A stretch of DNA of 64,000 bases from Bacillus shivajii (GCF_020519665.1 NZ_CP084703.1:2790001-2854000), one strand, 5' to 3'; counted from the first letter of the stretch, positions 9,872 through 18,658 are shown. Numbers and translations: made by a program. The notes: generated by a model not told the origin, from the letters alone.

Positions 9872-10708
9872 TTGACGGAATGGATTGAAACAATTAATTG
9901 GGCGGCCATTTGGACGAAAGCTTTAACAGTTAGTTTGCAATTAGTAGTCATCCTTATTGCTTTCTTTATTATACGAGCAATCGGACGCAAATTAATCTCA
10001 AATAGCTTTGAACGTATGAGTCGCCAACGTAATATGACAGAAGGAAGAGCGAAAACGTTAGAAAAACTAGCTTCGAATACGTTTTCTTACATACTCATAT
10101 TTATATTAGCTACAATAATCATTGGGATTTTTGAATATGATGTTACTGCTCTTATTGCCGGTGCTGGTATTGTAGGCTTAGCGATAGGGTTTGGTGCCCA
10201 AGGATTAGTTAGTGATGTTGTGACTGGCTTCTTTATCCTTTTAGAAAAACAACTAGAAGTTGATGAATATGTCACAGTAGCTGGCATCGATGGTGTTGTT
10301 GAGGAAGTTGGTTTAAGAACCACGAAAATTCGCAGTTTTGATGGAACGGTACATTTTATTCCAAACCGAGAGATTGGAAGCTTAAGTAATCACTCCCGCT
10401 CCAATATGCGTGCTCTTGTAGATATAAGCATTAGCTATGATGAAAGTGTTGACGAAGCAATACAAGTCATGCAAGAAGCTTGTGACCGCTTTAAAGCTGA
10501 GCATGATGAAATTAAAGAAGGTCCAGATGTATTAGGTGTACAGAGCCTAGGGGATAGTGATGTAGTGATTCGCATTTTAGCCAAGACTGAAAATATGCAA
10601 CAATGGTCTGTGGAGCGTGAATTACGGAAAGTATTAAAGAGTGCACTTGATGCCAATAATATCGAGATCCCTTATCCACACCAAGTATACATTCAAAAAG
10701 ACTCATAA
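9872..10708 (+). CDS. ykuT: Small-conductance mechanosensitive channel (MscS family) YkuT
   Basis: Membrane channel that opens under hypo-osmotic stress. Three N-terminal hydrophobic segments (about 13-40, 68-90, 93-115) are followed by the pore-helix motif GLAIGFGAQGLVSDVVTGFF and a cytoplasmic beta/alpha-beta domain. 278 residues, start TTG with AAGGAGAAAGG upstream. It is transcribed on its own between ykuU and ykuS, divergent from ykuU, as in B. subtilis. Confidence 0.93.
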   Translation: MTEWIETINWAAIWTKALTVSLQLVVILIAFFIIRAIGRKLISNSFERMSRQRNMTEGRAKTLEKLASNTFSYILIFILATIIIGIFEYDVTALIAGAGIVGLAIGFGAQGLVSDVVTGFFILLEKQLEVDEYVTVAGIDGVVEEVGLRTTKIRSFDGTVHFIPNREIGSLSNHSRSNMRALVDISISYDESVDEAIQVMQEACDRFKAEHDEIKEGPDVLGVQSLGDSDVVIRILAKTENMQQWSVERELRKVLKSALDANNIEIPYPHQVYIQKDS

Positions 10709-10718
10709 TAAGCGACTA

Positions 10719-10761
10719 AAAAAGGGACTTTCTCATTTATCTGTTTGAGATCGTCCCTTTT
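10719..10761. terminator. Bidirectional terminator between ykuT and ykuS
   Basis: AAAAGGGAC/GTCCCTTTT outer stem plus an inner TCTCA/TGAGA stem, flanked by A and T runs. Confidence 0.75.
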
Positions 10762-10775
10762 ATTATCTGGCAAAA

Positions 10776-11024
10776 TTATTGTTGGTTCACACGACTTTCT
10801 ACTTGCTGACAGATTTCTTCAGCTGTTAAGCCATGTGCATTAATGACAGCCCCTTCTGTTACTGTTTGCTGTTCACCCATTACATTTTGATCTTGACCTG
10901 TAATGACACAGCAGTCACAACCCTCTGCATCATGTTCTTGCTGTAACTGAACAATTTCATGCCCTTTAGCTTGAAGAGCTTCTTGAACGTCAGATAATGA
11001 TTGTTCTACTCCAATACGAGCCAT
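10776..11024 (-). CDS. ykuS: UPF0180 family protein YkuS
   Basis: Small cytosolic protein of unknown function. Family hallmarks are [39 protein letters not shown] and [20 protein letters not shown]. Two ATGs are in frame; the one at 11024 is chosen, because AAAGGAGG lies 7 nt before it while the other abuts the SD. Gives 82 residues. Sits between ykuT and dapL as in B. subtilis. Confidence 0.92.
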   Translation of the reverse strand: MARIGVEQSLSDVQEALQAKGHEIVQLQQEHDAEGCDCCVITGQDQNVMGEQQTVTEGAVINAHGLTAEEICQQVESRVNQQ

Positions 11025-11106
11025 TGTCATTCCTCCTTTATTTGGTTACAAATGATAATATAACCATATGCTTCAAAAATATTCTTTAATTTGATTAGAA
11101 TCACAA

Positions 11107-11139
11107 TAAAAAACCTAACCGTTAGTTGTTACGGTTAGG
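11107..11139 (-). terminator. Terminator of the dapH-dapL operon, overlapping the dapL stop
   Basis: CCTAACCGT/ACGGTTAGG stem with a T7 tail on the minus strand; the dapL stop codon lies in the loop side of the hairpin. Confidence 0.8.
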
Positions 11140-12273
11140 CGTTTGTAAGTATTCAATGATTAAACGTATTGCTAATGAGATGGCTTCTTCATCAGCATTC
11201 AGTTTTGAAGAATGTAATCCGTGTTCACTACTTACACCAAGCCAAAACATAAATCCAGGGATTTCTTCTAAGAAATAACCGAAGTCTTCTCCTGTCATCG
11301 CTTTTTCACTTTCTGAAAACCGAACATAGGATGAGTTTTTAACAAATTCTATAAATTCATTTGTTAAATTTTCTTCATTATAAACTTGGCAATAGTTTGC
11401 CCCATAATCAATGTTCGTTTCACAGTCAAAACTTGATTCAATGCCACGGCAAATATCTTCCACACGCTCTTTCATTTTTTTCATGGAGTCAAGGGATAAC
11501 GTACGAATTGTACCTTCCACTCTTGCATGTTCAGCAATAATGTTCTGCTTCGTTCCTCCATCAATTTTTCCGATTGTTAACACGGAAGAGTCAAGTGGAT
11601 TAATATTTCTTGAAACGACAGTATGTAACTGTGTTACAAGGTGACTTGCCGCTACAACCATGTCATTGGCTAAGTGCGGGTATGCTGCATGTCCAGCTTT
11701 CCCTTTTAAATCGATAAACAATTCACTTGTATTCGCAAATAACAGGCCCGTTTTTGTCCCTATTGTACCAGTAGGTAATTCAGGTGCTATATGAAGGGCA
11801 ATCATTTCATCTGGTTTCCAACGCCGAAACTCCTCTGAGGCTAGAAGTGGTTTCGCTCCACCTGGACCTTCTTCTGCAGGTTGAAAAACGAACAGTAAAT
11901 GATCTTTCGGTTGGTTCTCTGAAAAATATGTGAGAATACCTAATGCGATACTCATATGCAAGTCATGTCCACAAGCATGCATCATTCCTTCATGAACGGA
12001 AGAAAACGGTAGACCCGTTTCTTCCGTCATAGGAAGGCCGTCAATATCGGTGCGGTAACCTACCGTTTTTTCTGGTGAAGAACCTTCTATTCTTACTAAG
12101 ATACCTGTATGCCATTTTTGGATACTCAAATATTGTTGAGGCAATGATTGAATGTACTTTAATAAATAAGCTTGAGTTTTTGTTTCTTCAAACCCTATTT
12201 CAGGAATTTCATGTAACTCTCTACGAATTTCAACAAATTTCGCTGTGTCAATTTGTCTATTTGGTAAAGACAT
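11122..12273 (-). CDS. dapL: N-acetyldiaminopimelate deacetylase
   Basis: M20-type amidohydrolase that removes acetyl from N-acetyl-LL-diaminopimelate in the acetylase branch of lysine and peptidoglycan-precursor synthesis. Metal-binding motifs include [21 protein letters not shown] and TGEDFGYFL; the [13 protein letters not shown] segment is the dimerisation lid. 383 residues. The start is 2 nt after the dapH stop, with a GAGG site in the end of dapH, so the two genes are coupled. B. subtilis calls this gene ykuR. Confidence 0.95.
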   Translation of the reverse strand: MSLPNRQIDTAKFVEIRRELHEIPEIGFEETKTQAYLLKYIQSLPQQYLSIQKWHTGILVRIEGSSPEKTVGYRTDIDGLPMTEETGLPFSSVHEGMMHACGHDLHMSIALGILTYFSENQPKDHLLFVFQPAEEGPGGAKPLLASEEFRRWKPDEMIALHIAPELPTGTIGTKTGLLFANTSELFIDLKGKAGHAAYPHLANDMVVAASHLVTQLHTVVSRNINPLDSSVLTIGKIDGGTKQNIIAEHARVEGTIRTLSLDSMKKMKERVEDICRGIESSFDCETNIDYGANYCQVYNEENLTNEFIEFVKNSSYVRFSESEKAMTGEDFGYFLEEIPGFMFWLGVSSEHGLHSSKLNADEEAISLAIRLIIEYLQTPNRNN

Positions 12274-12275
12274 GC

Positions 12276-12995
12276 TTATTCCTCATTTAATTTACGAAGC
12301 TCTTGCTTAATTTCTGTTTTTCCTTTTGTCTGCTCATCAATTTCTTTAATGACTTTTGCTGGTGTCCCTGCTACAACTGTGTTTGCAGGTACATCTTCTG
12401 TTACAATGGCACCAGCTGCGACAACTGAACCTTCGCCAACTGTTACACCTTCTAAGATTACTGCATTCGCACCTACTACTACACCATCTTCAACAACGAC
12501 TGGCTTGGCTGATGGTGGTTCGATAACACCAGCTAAAACAGCTCCTGCTCCGATGTGACAGTTTTTCCCAACTGTTGCACGTCCACCTAAAACTGCGTTC
12601 ATATCAATCATAGTACCTTCACCAACAACAGAACCGATGTTAATTGAAGCGCCCATCATAATAACGGCACTGTCACCGATCTCTACTTGGTCACGAATGA
12701 TCGCACCTGGTTCGATACGTGCTTTAATGTTTTTCATATCTAATAGTGGAATCGCTGAGTTACGGCGATCGTTTTCTACAACGAAATCTTCAATTTTTGC
12801 TTCATTTTCTTTAATGGCAGTTTGAATGTCTTTCCACTCACCGAAAAGAACAGCTGTGTTTCCTTGAATAAAGCTTTTTGTAGCTTCGCCAAAGTTAACC
12901 CCTTCTAGGTCTCCCTTAATATGTACTTTTACAGGTGTTGACTTCTCGCTATTTGAAATAAAATTAATAATCTCGTTTGCATCCATCATTTTCAT
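12276..12995 (-). CDS. dapH: Tetrahydrodipicolinate N-acetyltransferase
   Basis: Transfers acetyl from acetyl-CoA to tetrahydrodipicolinate, the step before DapL's substrate is made. It is a left-handed beta-helix trimer: hexapeptide repeats run from about residue 95 to 205 ([60 protein letters not shown]). The N-terminus [13 protein letters not shown] is almost that of B. subtilis DapH (YkuQ). An SD (AGGAGGAATAAAC) precedes it. First gene of a two-gene operon. Confidence 0.97.
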   Translation of the reverse strand: MKMMDANEIINFISNSEKSTPVKVHIKGDLEGVNFGEATKSFIQGNTAVLFGEWKDIQTAIKENEAKIEDFVVENDRRNSAIPLLDMKNIKARIEPGAIIRDQVEIGDSAVIMMGASINIGSVVGEGTMIDMNAVLGGRATVGKNCHIGAGAVLAGVIEPPSAKPVVVEDGVVVGANAVILEGVTVGEGSVVAAGAIVTEDVPANTVVAGTPAKVIKEIDEQTKGKTEIKQELRKLNEE

Positions 12996-13107
12996 TGTTT
13001 ATTCCTCCTAAGATTAAATTTAACACTTCCTTATGATAGACATTTCACAATAAAATTGCAATCAATTGTACACAATGATTAAATGAAATTCCTTTCACAT
13101 CGTCTTT

Positions 13108-13150
13108 TACCACAAAATCCCAGGTGCCTGGCACCTGGGATTTTGTGGTA
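13108..13150. repeat. Palindromic hairpin element, copy 1
   Basis: A perfect 21+1+21 inverted repeat. The core is CCAGGTGCCTGGCACCTGG; the outer arms TACCACAAAATC/GATTTTGTGGTA are self-complementary but not shared with copies 2 and 3. It lies between the 13212-13823 gene and dapH. See the other copies at 25816, 42795 and 48994. Confidence 0.95.
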
Positions 13151-13178
13151 GACCGAATCAAGAAGACGTTTAAAAGAA

Positions 13179-13212
13179 AAAGTTAAGTGAGAGTATATGC
13201 TCACTTAACTTT
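13179..13212 (-). terminator. Terminator after the secreted protein gene
   Basis: Perfect 13-bp stem AAAGTTAAGTGAG/CTCACTTAACTTT ending at the gene's stop, T-rich tail on the minus strand. Confidence 0.8.
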
Positions 13213-13823
13213 TATTGCGTAAATAAGGAGTCCTCAGTTAACCATATATAGATTGGTGATGATTTTTGCTCTTTTCGTTCAATCATCACGTTATAAGATT
13301 TCCAATCGTATATCTCCAGCCATAAGTTTTCCATTTCATTGAAGGCTTCCATAATGACATTACCTTTTAGACTATTTTCTACTTCTGAAAGAAACTTTTC
13401 ATCAATTTTTTCAGCAGGTAGAGCAATTGCATTTATTTTATTTGTGTCAGGGTTAATAAAAAATGTTTCTTTTCCGTAGTCTGCATAAATTCCACCTTCA
13501 TACATTCCCTCTTCATTTGGATTACCCATTTTTGAATAGAGTTTATCCATTGAATCACCAATATCTACATTATTTTGTAAGAAGAGTTCTTCTATGTATG
13601 ATTGTTCTTTATTTTCTTTATTTGACGCGCTCCTATTGGCTTTTATCTTTTCTTCATTTATCTTTTTATCAATTATTTTAGTGGTTCTCTCGATCAGGTC
13701 TTTTTCAGTTACATTTAATATTGAGGGATCTGTATCGTTTGAGGCGTAAGAAAAAGATAAAAACGTACTAAAAAATAAAATTATTATTACCAACGGTACC
13801 ATCCAAAGCCACTGTTTTCTCAT
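13212..13823 (-). CDS. Membrane-anchored or secreted protein of unknown function
   Basis: Not recognised. One N-terminal hydrophobic segment (residues 6-25, WMVPLVIIILFFSTFLSF followed by SYASN) acts as signal anchor or signal peptide. The rest is a soluble Lys/Glu-rich domain: a helical linker (30-75), then a beta-rich part with GNPNEEGMYEGGIYADYGKETFF. 203 residues. The SD is AAGGGAGG, 8 nt before the ATG. A sigma-B-like promoter lies just upstream, which would make it a stress gene (inference). Confidence 0.7.
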   Translation of the reverse strand: MRKQWLWMVPLVIIILFFSTFLSFSYASNDTDPSILNVTEKDLIERTTKIIDKKINEEKIKANRSASNKENKEQSYIEELFLQNNVDIGDSMDKLYSKMGNPNEEGMYEGGIYADYGKETFFINPDTNKINAIALPAEKIDEKFLSEVENSLKGNVIMEAFNEMENLWLEIYDWKSYNVMIERKEQKSSPIYIWLTEDSLFTQ

Positions 13824-13848
13824 TGCCTATTCCTCCCTTATTCATCCT

Positions 13849-13873
13849 TTACCCTTTACATTGTGCGCAAAAC
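13849..13873 (-). promoter_or_regulatory. Sigma-B-like promoter
   Basis: On the minus strand GTTTTG (13868-13873), 13 bp, GGGTAA (13849-13854); the sigma-B pattern is GTTTAA-N12-15-GGGTAT. It is about 25 bp before the start codon, so the leader would be very short. Confidence 0.35.
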
Positions 13874-14025
13874 TTTATTTTTGTCTTCAAAAAAAGATGA
13901 TACTATAGTCACTATTATTATTGCTCGTCCAACATTGATCGCAGGAACTCTTTCACGCTTCATTTCTGATCTACACTAATTCCATGCATACCTTTTAATA
14001 CAATAGGATAATCTATATTTAACGA

Positions 14026-14103
14026 GGGATGAAGCCGGTTTGGCATAATCACGCTTTCAAACAAAGCATGATAACGCAGGTGCAACACCTGCTCATCCCG
14101 CCA
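14026..14103 (+). ncRNA. tRNA-like structured RNA (non-canonical cloverleaf with encoded CCA)
   Basis: The 78 nt fold almost completely as a four-way junction. The 5' strand GGGATGA (14026-14032) pairs with TCATCCC (14093-14099) as a 7-bp acceptor-like stem, followed by G and CCA. The last arm, GCAGG-TGCAACA-CCTGC (14076-14092), is a 5-bp stem with a 7-nt loop that fits the T-arm pattern GGTTCRANNCC except for G instead of T at position 55. Between them are a short GCC/GGC arm and a 10-position arm (ATCACGCTTT/AAAGCATGAT, one mismatch, 5-nt loop). The D and anticodon arms are not those of a working tRNA. TATATT lies 7 nt upstream, but without a good -35. It could be a pseudo-tRNA, a tRNA mimic or a chance structured element. 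Confidence 0.55.
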
Positions 14104-14260
14104 TTTAAAAAATTAGACGAGTGAAGTTATATAAATGTTTCAATATTAAAGATATTTACGTTAAAAACCGCTCGACATCAGCTGCTTCTTTTTGACAACG
14201 AGAACCATTGTTGGGAAACTTAGAAAGATAAACGGGTATACAATAAGACCTTAAAGTATT

Positions 14261-14293
14261 AAAAAAGTCAGCAACATTGTCGCTGACTCTTTA
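14261..14293. terminator. Terminator after the HD-GYP-like gene
   Basis: AGTCAGC/GCTGACT stem with A6 on one side and CTTTAAG on the other. Confidence 0.7.
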
Positions 14294-14299
14294 AGTATA

Positions 14300-15349
14300 T
14301 TATGAAAACACTTTATTTATGAATACTGTTGTTTCCTTCGCTAAATCAATTTCTTCAAATGTAATATCATCTCCATCAGGGTCAAACGTACGGATAATCG
14401 GACGTTGTGGTAACCCTTTATGTTGTCCGACGACAGCTCCAACATGACCATTGCTAAGTTTCACCTGGCTTCCAGTTGGATAAAAAGCGACACATCTTAA
14501 AAATCTCCAAACAACTTGATGTTCATAACGTTTGTTCGTTAAGCCCATAATTTTTTCACAGGCTTCAAATGGATACATTGCTTCGTCACTCATTCCTGAA
14601 ACAAAGTGGTCATAATCGTTTGCGATTGCTACAATTTTAGCTAATAAATGAATATCTTTCCCATCCATTTGTCGAGGCGCACCAGTACCATCAATATTTT
14701 CATGATGACTAAGGGCAATGTGAGCCGAAAGAGTACTAATTTCTGGTGTTTTCCGTAACAAGTTAAACCCTTTCCAAGCATGGTGATTTAATAGCTCATC
14801 ATTATTTTCAAAACCTGCTGGTATATCGTTTACGCGAACTTTAGATACATGTTTACCGATATCATGTAATAAAGCACCTACCGCAAGCTCTTGGACCTTG
14901 TCCTTTGTTAGTCCAATTTGTACAGCAACCATGACTGACATAATGCAAACATTGACTGAGTGCATAAACAAATCATTATCTTCTGTACGAATATCTGTTA
15001 AATGAAATAAAACATCTTTATTTAACATGATTTCTTCAACTAAGCTACTGACTGATTCACTTACTGATTTACCATCAAGCTTTTTATCTTCTTGAATATA
15101 TTGAATCGACTGAGCTAAAGCTGTAACTGCTTTTCTTTTTGTCGTTTCAGATACGACTTCTTCAATTTCCACATCTTCAAATCGGGCATCTTTTACGAAT
15201 AATGATGATACACCCATTCTTCTTAGTTTAGAAATTAGCCCGATCGTGAGAGGAACCCCTTCACTTAATAGGATCCTGCCATCACTTGCAAAAATATGCT
15301 TTCCTAGTTTCTCCCCTTGTTTTACTTGTTCTATTGAAACATACCTCAT
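14300..15349 (-). CDS. HD-GYP-like domain protein with altered GYP motif
   Basis: HD-superfamily phosphohydrolase of the HD-GYP type, which normally cleaves cyclic di-GMP. The HD dyad (LLHDIGKH, near residue 163) and downstream HHAWKG, LSHHENIDG and AIANDYD blocks are present. The diagnostic HHExxDGxGYP reads HHENIDGTGAP, so the Tyr is replaced by Ala. An N-terminal domain of about 100 residues (SDGRILLSEGVPLTIGLISKL) matches the DUF3391-like region common in these proteins. The ATG at 15349 is chosen, because GAGGG lies 6 nt before it. Substrate and activity are uncertain. Confidence 0.85.
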   Translation of the reverse strand: MRYVSIEQVKQGEKLGKHIFASDGRILLSEGVPLTIGLISKLRRMGVSSLFVKDARFEDVEIEEVVSETTKRKAVTALAQSIQYIQEDKKLDGKSVSESVSSLVEEIMLNKDVLFHLTDIRTEDNDLFMHSVNVCIMSVMVAVQIGLTKDKVQELAVGALLHDIGKHVSKVRVNDIPAGFENNDELLNHHAWKGFNLLRKTPEISTLSAHIALSHHENIDGTGAPRQMDGKDIHLLAKIVAIANDYDHFVSGMSDEAMYPFEACEKIMGLTNKRYEHQVVWRFLRCVAFYPTGSQVKLSNGHVGAVVGQHKGLPQRPIIRTFDPDGDDITFEEIDLAKETTVFINKVFS

Positions 15350-15486
15350 ATTCATCCCTCTATTGTCCTTTATTGTTTTAGGCATTAATAAGCTGATAAA
15401 TTGACAATCTCTTTATACTACCCAAAACTCTCCTCAAGTAAAACGTATAAAAAAGCTAAAAGGCTTCAGTCGGACTGTCCCTTGCA

Positions 15487-16554
15487 TTATGCTTCTCCTT
15501 TTTTAGGTGAATTCATATAAATACTGCGACTTGGGAATGCAATTGAAACACCTTCTTCTTCAAGGATCTGCATCATTTTTAAATTAATGTCTTCTTTTAC
15601 TTCTAAATGTTTCACCCAAGCGGTCGTTTTCGTAAAAAAGTAAAGAAAAAGGTCTAAACTACTTTCATTAAACTCAGTAAAACGGACCATAATTAACTCT
15701 TGATCCACCTCATCGTGATTTCTTAACATTTCATCAATACGACGAACACAGGTTTCTACTTTTTCACGAGGAGTAGAATATGTCACTCCAAGGCTAAAGG
15801 TGATTTGGCGTTTTTCCATGCGAGAATGGTTTTGAATCGATTCATTTGCCAATGTTGAATTCGGAACCGTAACCAGTGTATCTGCAAATGTCCTTATTTT
15901 TGTACTACGAAACGTAATATCTTCTACAATTCCTTCAACACTCGGTGTACTGACCCAATCACCAATTGTAAATGGCTTTTCTGTAATTATGACAACTCCT
16001 CCGAAGAAGTTGCTGATTGAGTCTTGGGCAGCTAATGCAAATGCTAGTCCACCTAAGCCAAGCCCGGCAACAAAACCACTCACATTATATTCCCAAACAT
16101 CTGCGATAATCGCAATTGCCATCGCAATGATTGCAAAACGAATAAGCTTAGAAACAAATGGGAGCAGTATTTGGTCTAACTCGATATCAAGTCGCTCCCC
16201 CACTTTTGTAAAAACAGTTGACGTAGATGCTGATAAATTATAGAGCCCCCATGCGATTAAAATAATAATAAATGATCGAAACAATTTTTCCATTGGGTCA
16301 TTGAAAACTTCTGCTAAAGGTAAATACATAAAGGCTACATAAAAACCAACAAAAACGAAGAAAACGCGTAACGGCTTTTCAAAGGCTAAAAGTATATTAG
16401 TAACAATTTCTGTCGGTGCTTTCTTTGAAAACCTTAAAATAATTTTATAAAGGTAAGTCGTGAAAATTTTTCTAAAGACTAAAAATATAATAATGATTCC
16501 TACAGCAATCCCAAACTCTTGCCATGTAAATGGTACATTAAATTGAATATTCAT
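15487..16554 (-). CDS. MscS-family mechanosensitive ion channel (YhdY-like)
   Basis: Second MscS-type channel of the window, larger than YkuT. Four hydrophobic segments lie at about 10-30, 55-82, 92-107 and 135-190; the pore segment reads GLGLGGLAFALAAQDSISNFFGG. The cytoplasmic beta domain follows (GDWVSTPSVEGIVEDITFRSTKI). 355 residues. B. subtilis YhdY has this architecture. Monocistronic; no osmotic control signal is visible. Confidence 0.88.
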   Translation of the reverse strand: MNIQFNVPFTWQEFGIAVGIIIIFLVFRKIFTTYLYKIILRFSKKAPTEIVTNILLAFEKPLRVFFVFVGFYVAFMYLPLAEVFNDPMEKLFRSFIIILIAWGLYNLSASTSTVFTKVGERLDIELDQILLPFVSKLIRFAIIAMAIAIIADVWEYNVSGFVAGLGLGGLAFALAAQDSISNFFGGVVIITEKPFTIGDWVSTPSVEGIVEDITFRSTKIRTFADTLVTVPNSTLANESIQNHSRMEKRQITFSLGVTYSTPREKVETCVRRIDEMLRNHDEVDQELIMVRFTEFNESSLDLFLYFFTKTTAWVKHLEVKEDINLKMMQILEEEGVSIAFPSRSIYMNSPKKGEA

Positions 16555-17079
16555 TTGGTTCTCCTTCCGGTTTTATAATCCTACTTTTATTGTTCCAATG
16601 ATAACAATGGTAAATCATTCATTTGCTTTAAAGTTTGTTGCTCCATCCTCAAAAAGTCATAAACTTTAGTGGATGCGTCGAGGCAGCTCGTAGCTTACTC
16701 GTGAAGTGAATGCTATTCCCTGGTGCCACTTTTCACTCTTCAAACTTATTGGAAATCCAGTCTACCAGTAAACAGAACCTTATTAAAAGGTATAACAACC
16801 TCACAATTTTATATTGTTATATTAACTTGAAAGAAAGAGTGTGTAAATAATCCCCTCCCGCGATAAGCGTTTCCTTCCTTTATAAAGTCCATTTTATTCA
16901 CATGAAAACACCCTTATATAATATTTCACTATCATAACAGTAGAAAGTTTTCTAATTTTACAAAATTGTCAAACTTTTTAATTGATAGCGGTTTCATAAA
17001 AGTTCATTACATGGTTTAATATATTTATAAGGGGATTGGTCAATAATAATAATCAATACTTTGTGGGGGTGAAGTAACG
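16555..17079. other. 525-bp intergenic region with a repeat remnant and a cre-like site
   Basis: No gene seen. 16673-16688 (ATGCGTCGAGGCAGCT) is shared exactly with 19567-19582, a remnant of a dispersed repeat. TGATAGCGGTTTCA at 16983-16996 is listed separately. Confidence 0.5.
16983..16996 (+). promoter_or_regulatory. cre-like CcpA site upstream of the ABC ATPase
   Basis: TGATAGCGGTTTCA matches the catabolite-responsive element TGWAANCGNTNWCA at all defined positions but one. It lies 84 bp before the start codon. Confidence 0.45.
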
Positions 17080-17772
17080 ATGTTTGCTGTTGAAGTAAAT
17101 AACGTATTAAAAAGATTTGCAAGCGGGGCTGACTTAAACGTCATTTTTGATAAGGTGAATTTGCAAGTTGAGGAGGGGGACTTCATCGTTATATCGGGAG
17201 GATCGCAGTCCGGTAAAACGACATTACTAAAGATGATTGCTGCAATGACACCACCAAATAAGGGAAGTGTCAAGGTATTTGGGGAAGATTTATTAAATAT
17301 TAAACACCGAACCGAATGGCGCTTGGAAAATATCGGCTTTATTACTGATGAAGGGTGTTTAATTCCATTTTTGACTACAAAGCAAAACTTGCTATTAGGA
17401 ACGCCATCTGACGATTCTACGTACAAGCGAACAGAAGCAGAGGCAGAACGAATTTTATCAGATTTAGGATTTACAGAGGAAAAAATGAATGAAACGCTTG
17501 AGGGCTTGGATGATAAAGAACAAGTATTAGCTACAATTGCTCGAATTTTAATGACTAAGCCAAAGCTGATCTTAGCCGACGAACCAACAAAACAACTTTC
17601 TGGTATTGAAGGTCAAGAAGTATTAACTAACCTTTTTCGGTTTGCGAAAAAGAACGGTTCCACCGTCATTATCGCAAGTAACGATGAATGTATGATGGAA
17701 TTAACAGATCAAGTGTACTCTCTCGAAAACAACCGCTTAACAGATGTTGAGAAAAATCGTGCAATCCAATAA
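17080..17772 (+). CDS. Orphan ABC-type ATPase with degenerate signature
   Basis: ATP-binding cassette protein of the FtsE/LolD/MacB-like size class (230 residues). Walker A is GGSQSGKTT (about 41-49) and Walker B LILADEPT (about 160-167), and the H-loop position carries IIASND instead of His. The signature that should read LSGGQ is LEGLDDKEQ. No permease gene is adjacent on either side. It could energise a distant permease or have a non-transport role. SD GGGGGTG, 8 nt before ATG. Confidence 0.85.
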   Translation: MFAVEVNNVLKRFASGADLNVIFDKVNLQVEEGDFIVISGGSQSGKTTLLKMIAAMTPPNKGSVKVFGEDLLNIKHRTEWRLENIGFITDEGCLIPFLTTKQNLLLGTPSDDSTYKRTEAEAERILSDLGFTEEKMNETLEGLDDKEQVLATIARILMTKPKLILADEPTKQLSGIEGQEVLTNLFRFAKKNGSTVIIASNDECMMELTDQVYSLENNRLTDVEKNRAIQ

Positions 17773-17773
17773 C

Positions 17774-17820
17774 AAAAGAGGCAGTCTCATAAGTATGAAA
17801 CTTACGAGACCGCCTCTTTT
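17774..17820. terminator. Long bidirectional terminator
   Basis: AAAAGAGGC-GTCTC-TAAG/CTTA-GAGAC-GCCTCTTTT stem of about 20 bp with a TATGAAA loop; serves the ABC gene and the convergent small gene. Confidence 0.85.
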
Positions 17821-17826
17821 GTTGTA

Positions 17827-17943
17827 TTAGGCAGGTGCATCTCCATTAATAATCACTAATATTGTTAAGGCAGTATAAATTAAGACAACAGCACCTGAGC
17901 CAATTAAAAACAACAGAATTAAAATTTTATAGAACTTCTCCAC
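17827..17943 (-). CDS. Small single-span membrane peptide (38 aa)
   Basis: Not recognised. GAGGTG lies 6 nt before a GTG start at 17943. The frame encodes MEKFYKILILLFLIGSGAVV, more hydrophobic residues to about position 31, then NGDAPA. The whole peptide is one membrane helix with a charged N-terminus. A TATAAT (17992-17997, minus strand) lies 50 bp upstream, and the convergent hairpin at 17774-17820 would end it. The match of SD, start, helix and terminator argues for a real gene. Confidence 0.65.
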   Translation of the reverse strand: MEKFYKILILLFLIGSGAVVLIYTALTILVIINGDAPA

Positions 17944-18074
17944 AATTTACACCTCTATTATCGCCTTTATTCGCTAGTACACTTTATTCCCATTATAAAT
18001 ACATCCTAAAAGCTATGAAACTTTTCATAAAGAATTGCACTTTTCCATAAGGCCCTCAATAAATTACTGTAAGT

Positions 18075-18136
18075 GAATCAATTTCATAACTAAAAAATAT
18101 GATGCGAAATTTCGAATGATGAGTGTGAACTTCACT
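18075..18136. repeat. Dispersed repeat, copy A
   Basis: GAATCAATTTCATAACT, then ATGATGCGAAATTTCGAA and GAGTGTGAACTTCACT. The same three blocks in the same order occur at 20806-20864. Confidence 0.85.
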
Positions 18137-18199
18137 ACAGACGGACGCTTTCCCGAGGGCTTGTCTTCAGCTAACTTAGGCTCGACAACTCTTCGCCTA

Positions 18200-18320
18200 A
18201 GTGGATCTTCAGCTCGTTGCTCCTGCGCCACTACGCTTGCTCGTCGCAGGTAAAGAGTGTTCCTGCGATTACTCGTCACAGATAAACAGTGCTCCTGCGG
18301 TTACTCGTCGCAGCTCGGAG
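18200..18320. repeat. GC-rich hairpin repeats
   Basis: Three successive units of the form TCCTGCG...TACTCGTCGCAG, each able to fold through CTGCG/CGCAG (the middle one has CACAG). 18290-18312 is identical, inverted, to 54643-54665 (23 bp), which shows a dispersed family. Confidence 0.75.
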
Positions 18321-18573
18321 CAGTTCGAAGAAGTATTGCTCGTCGCTGATCCTCCGGGAGTCGCCGTCTTTTGTTACGTCCACTTCTAAAGAAATCTCGC
18401 CGATTGGCGAGCCTTTAAGGCGAAGACAAAGGCGTAGTTGTAACGCACAAGACGTGCTAACACCGGCGTTCCAACAGGATGTCGGGTATTTAGCCGGTGA
18501 ACATAACTATACACATAAAAATTTTCACTACGCCGAAATTGCTTCTTAGTTAAATTTTTATACATTCTTATAG

Positions 18574-18597
18574 TGTAAACAAAACTTGGCTTTTCGC
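18574..18597. repeat. Fragment of the AAACAAAACTTGGCTT repeat
   Basis: GTAAACAAAACTTGGCTTTT begins like the longer copies at 54557-54609 and 60641-60692 but diverges after 24 bp. Confidence 0.6.
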
Positions 18598-18658
18598 TAA
18601 ACAAAGCCTTTCATAAAAAAGGCACGAGTTTATCTCTAAAAACTAGATATTAGCCTAA

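Larger units (their letters stand above)
13874..14299. other. Intergenic region holding the tRNA-like structure
   Basis: No coding frame convinced me here. A compact cloverleaf-like RNA (14026-14103) and the terminator of the HD-GYP-like gene are the only structured parts. Confidence 0.5.

Noticed and set aside
18064-18604. Frames of 60-90 codons in the GC-rich island
   Set aside because: No SD, odd Arg/Ser-rich composition, and they run through repeats.
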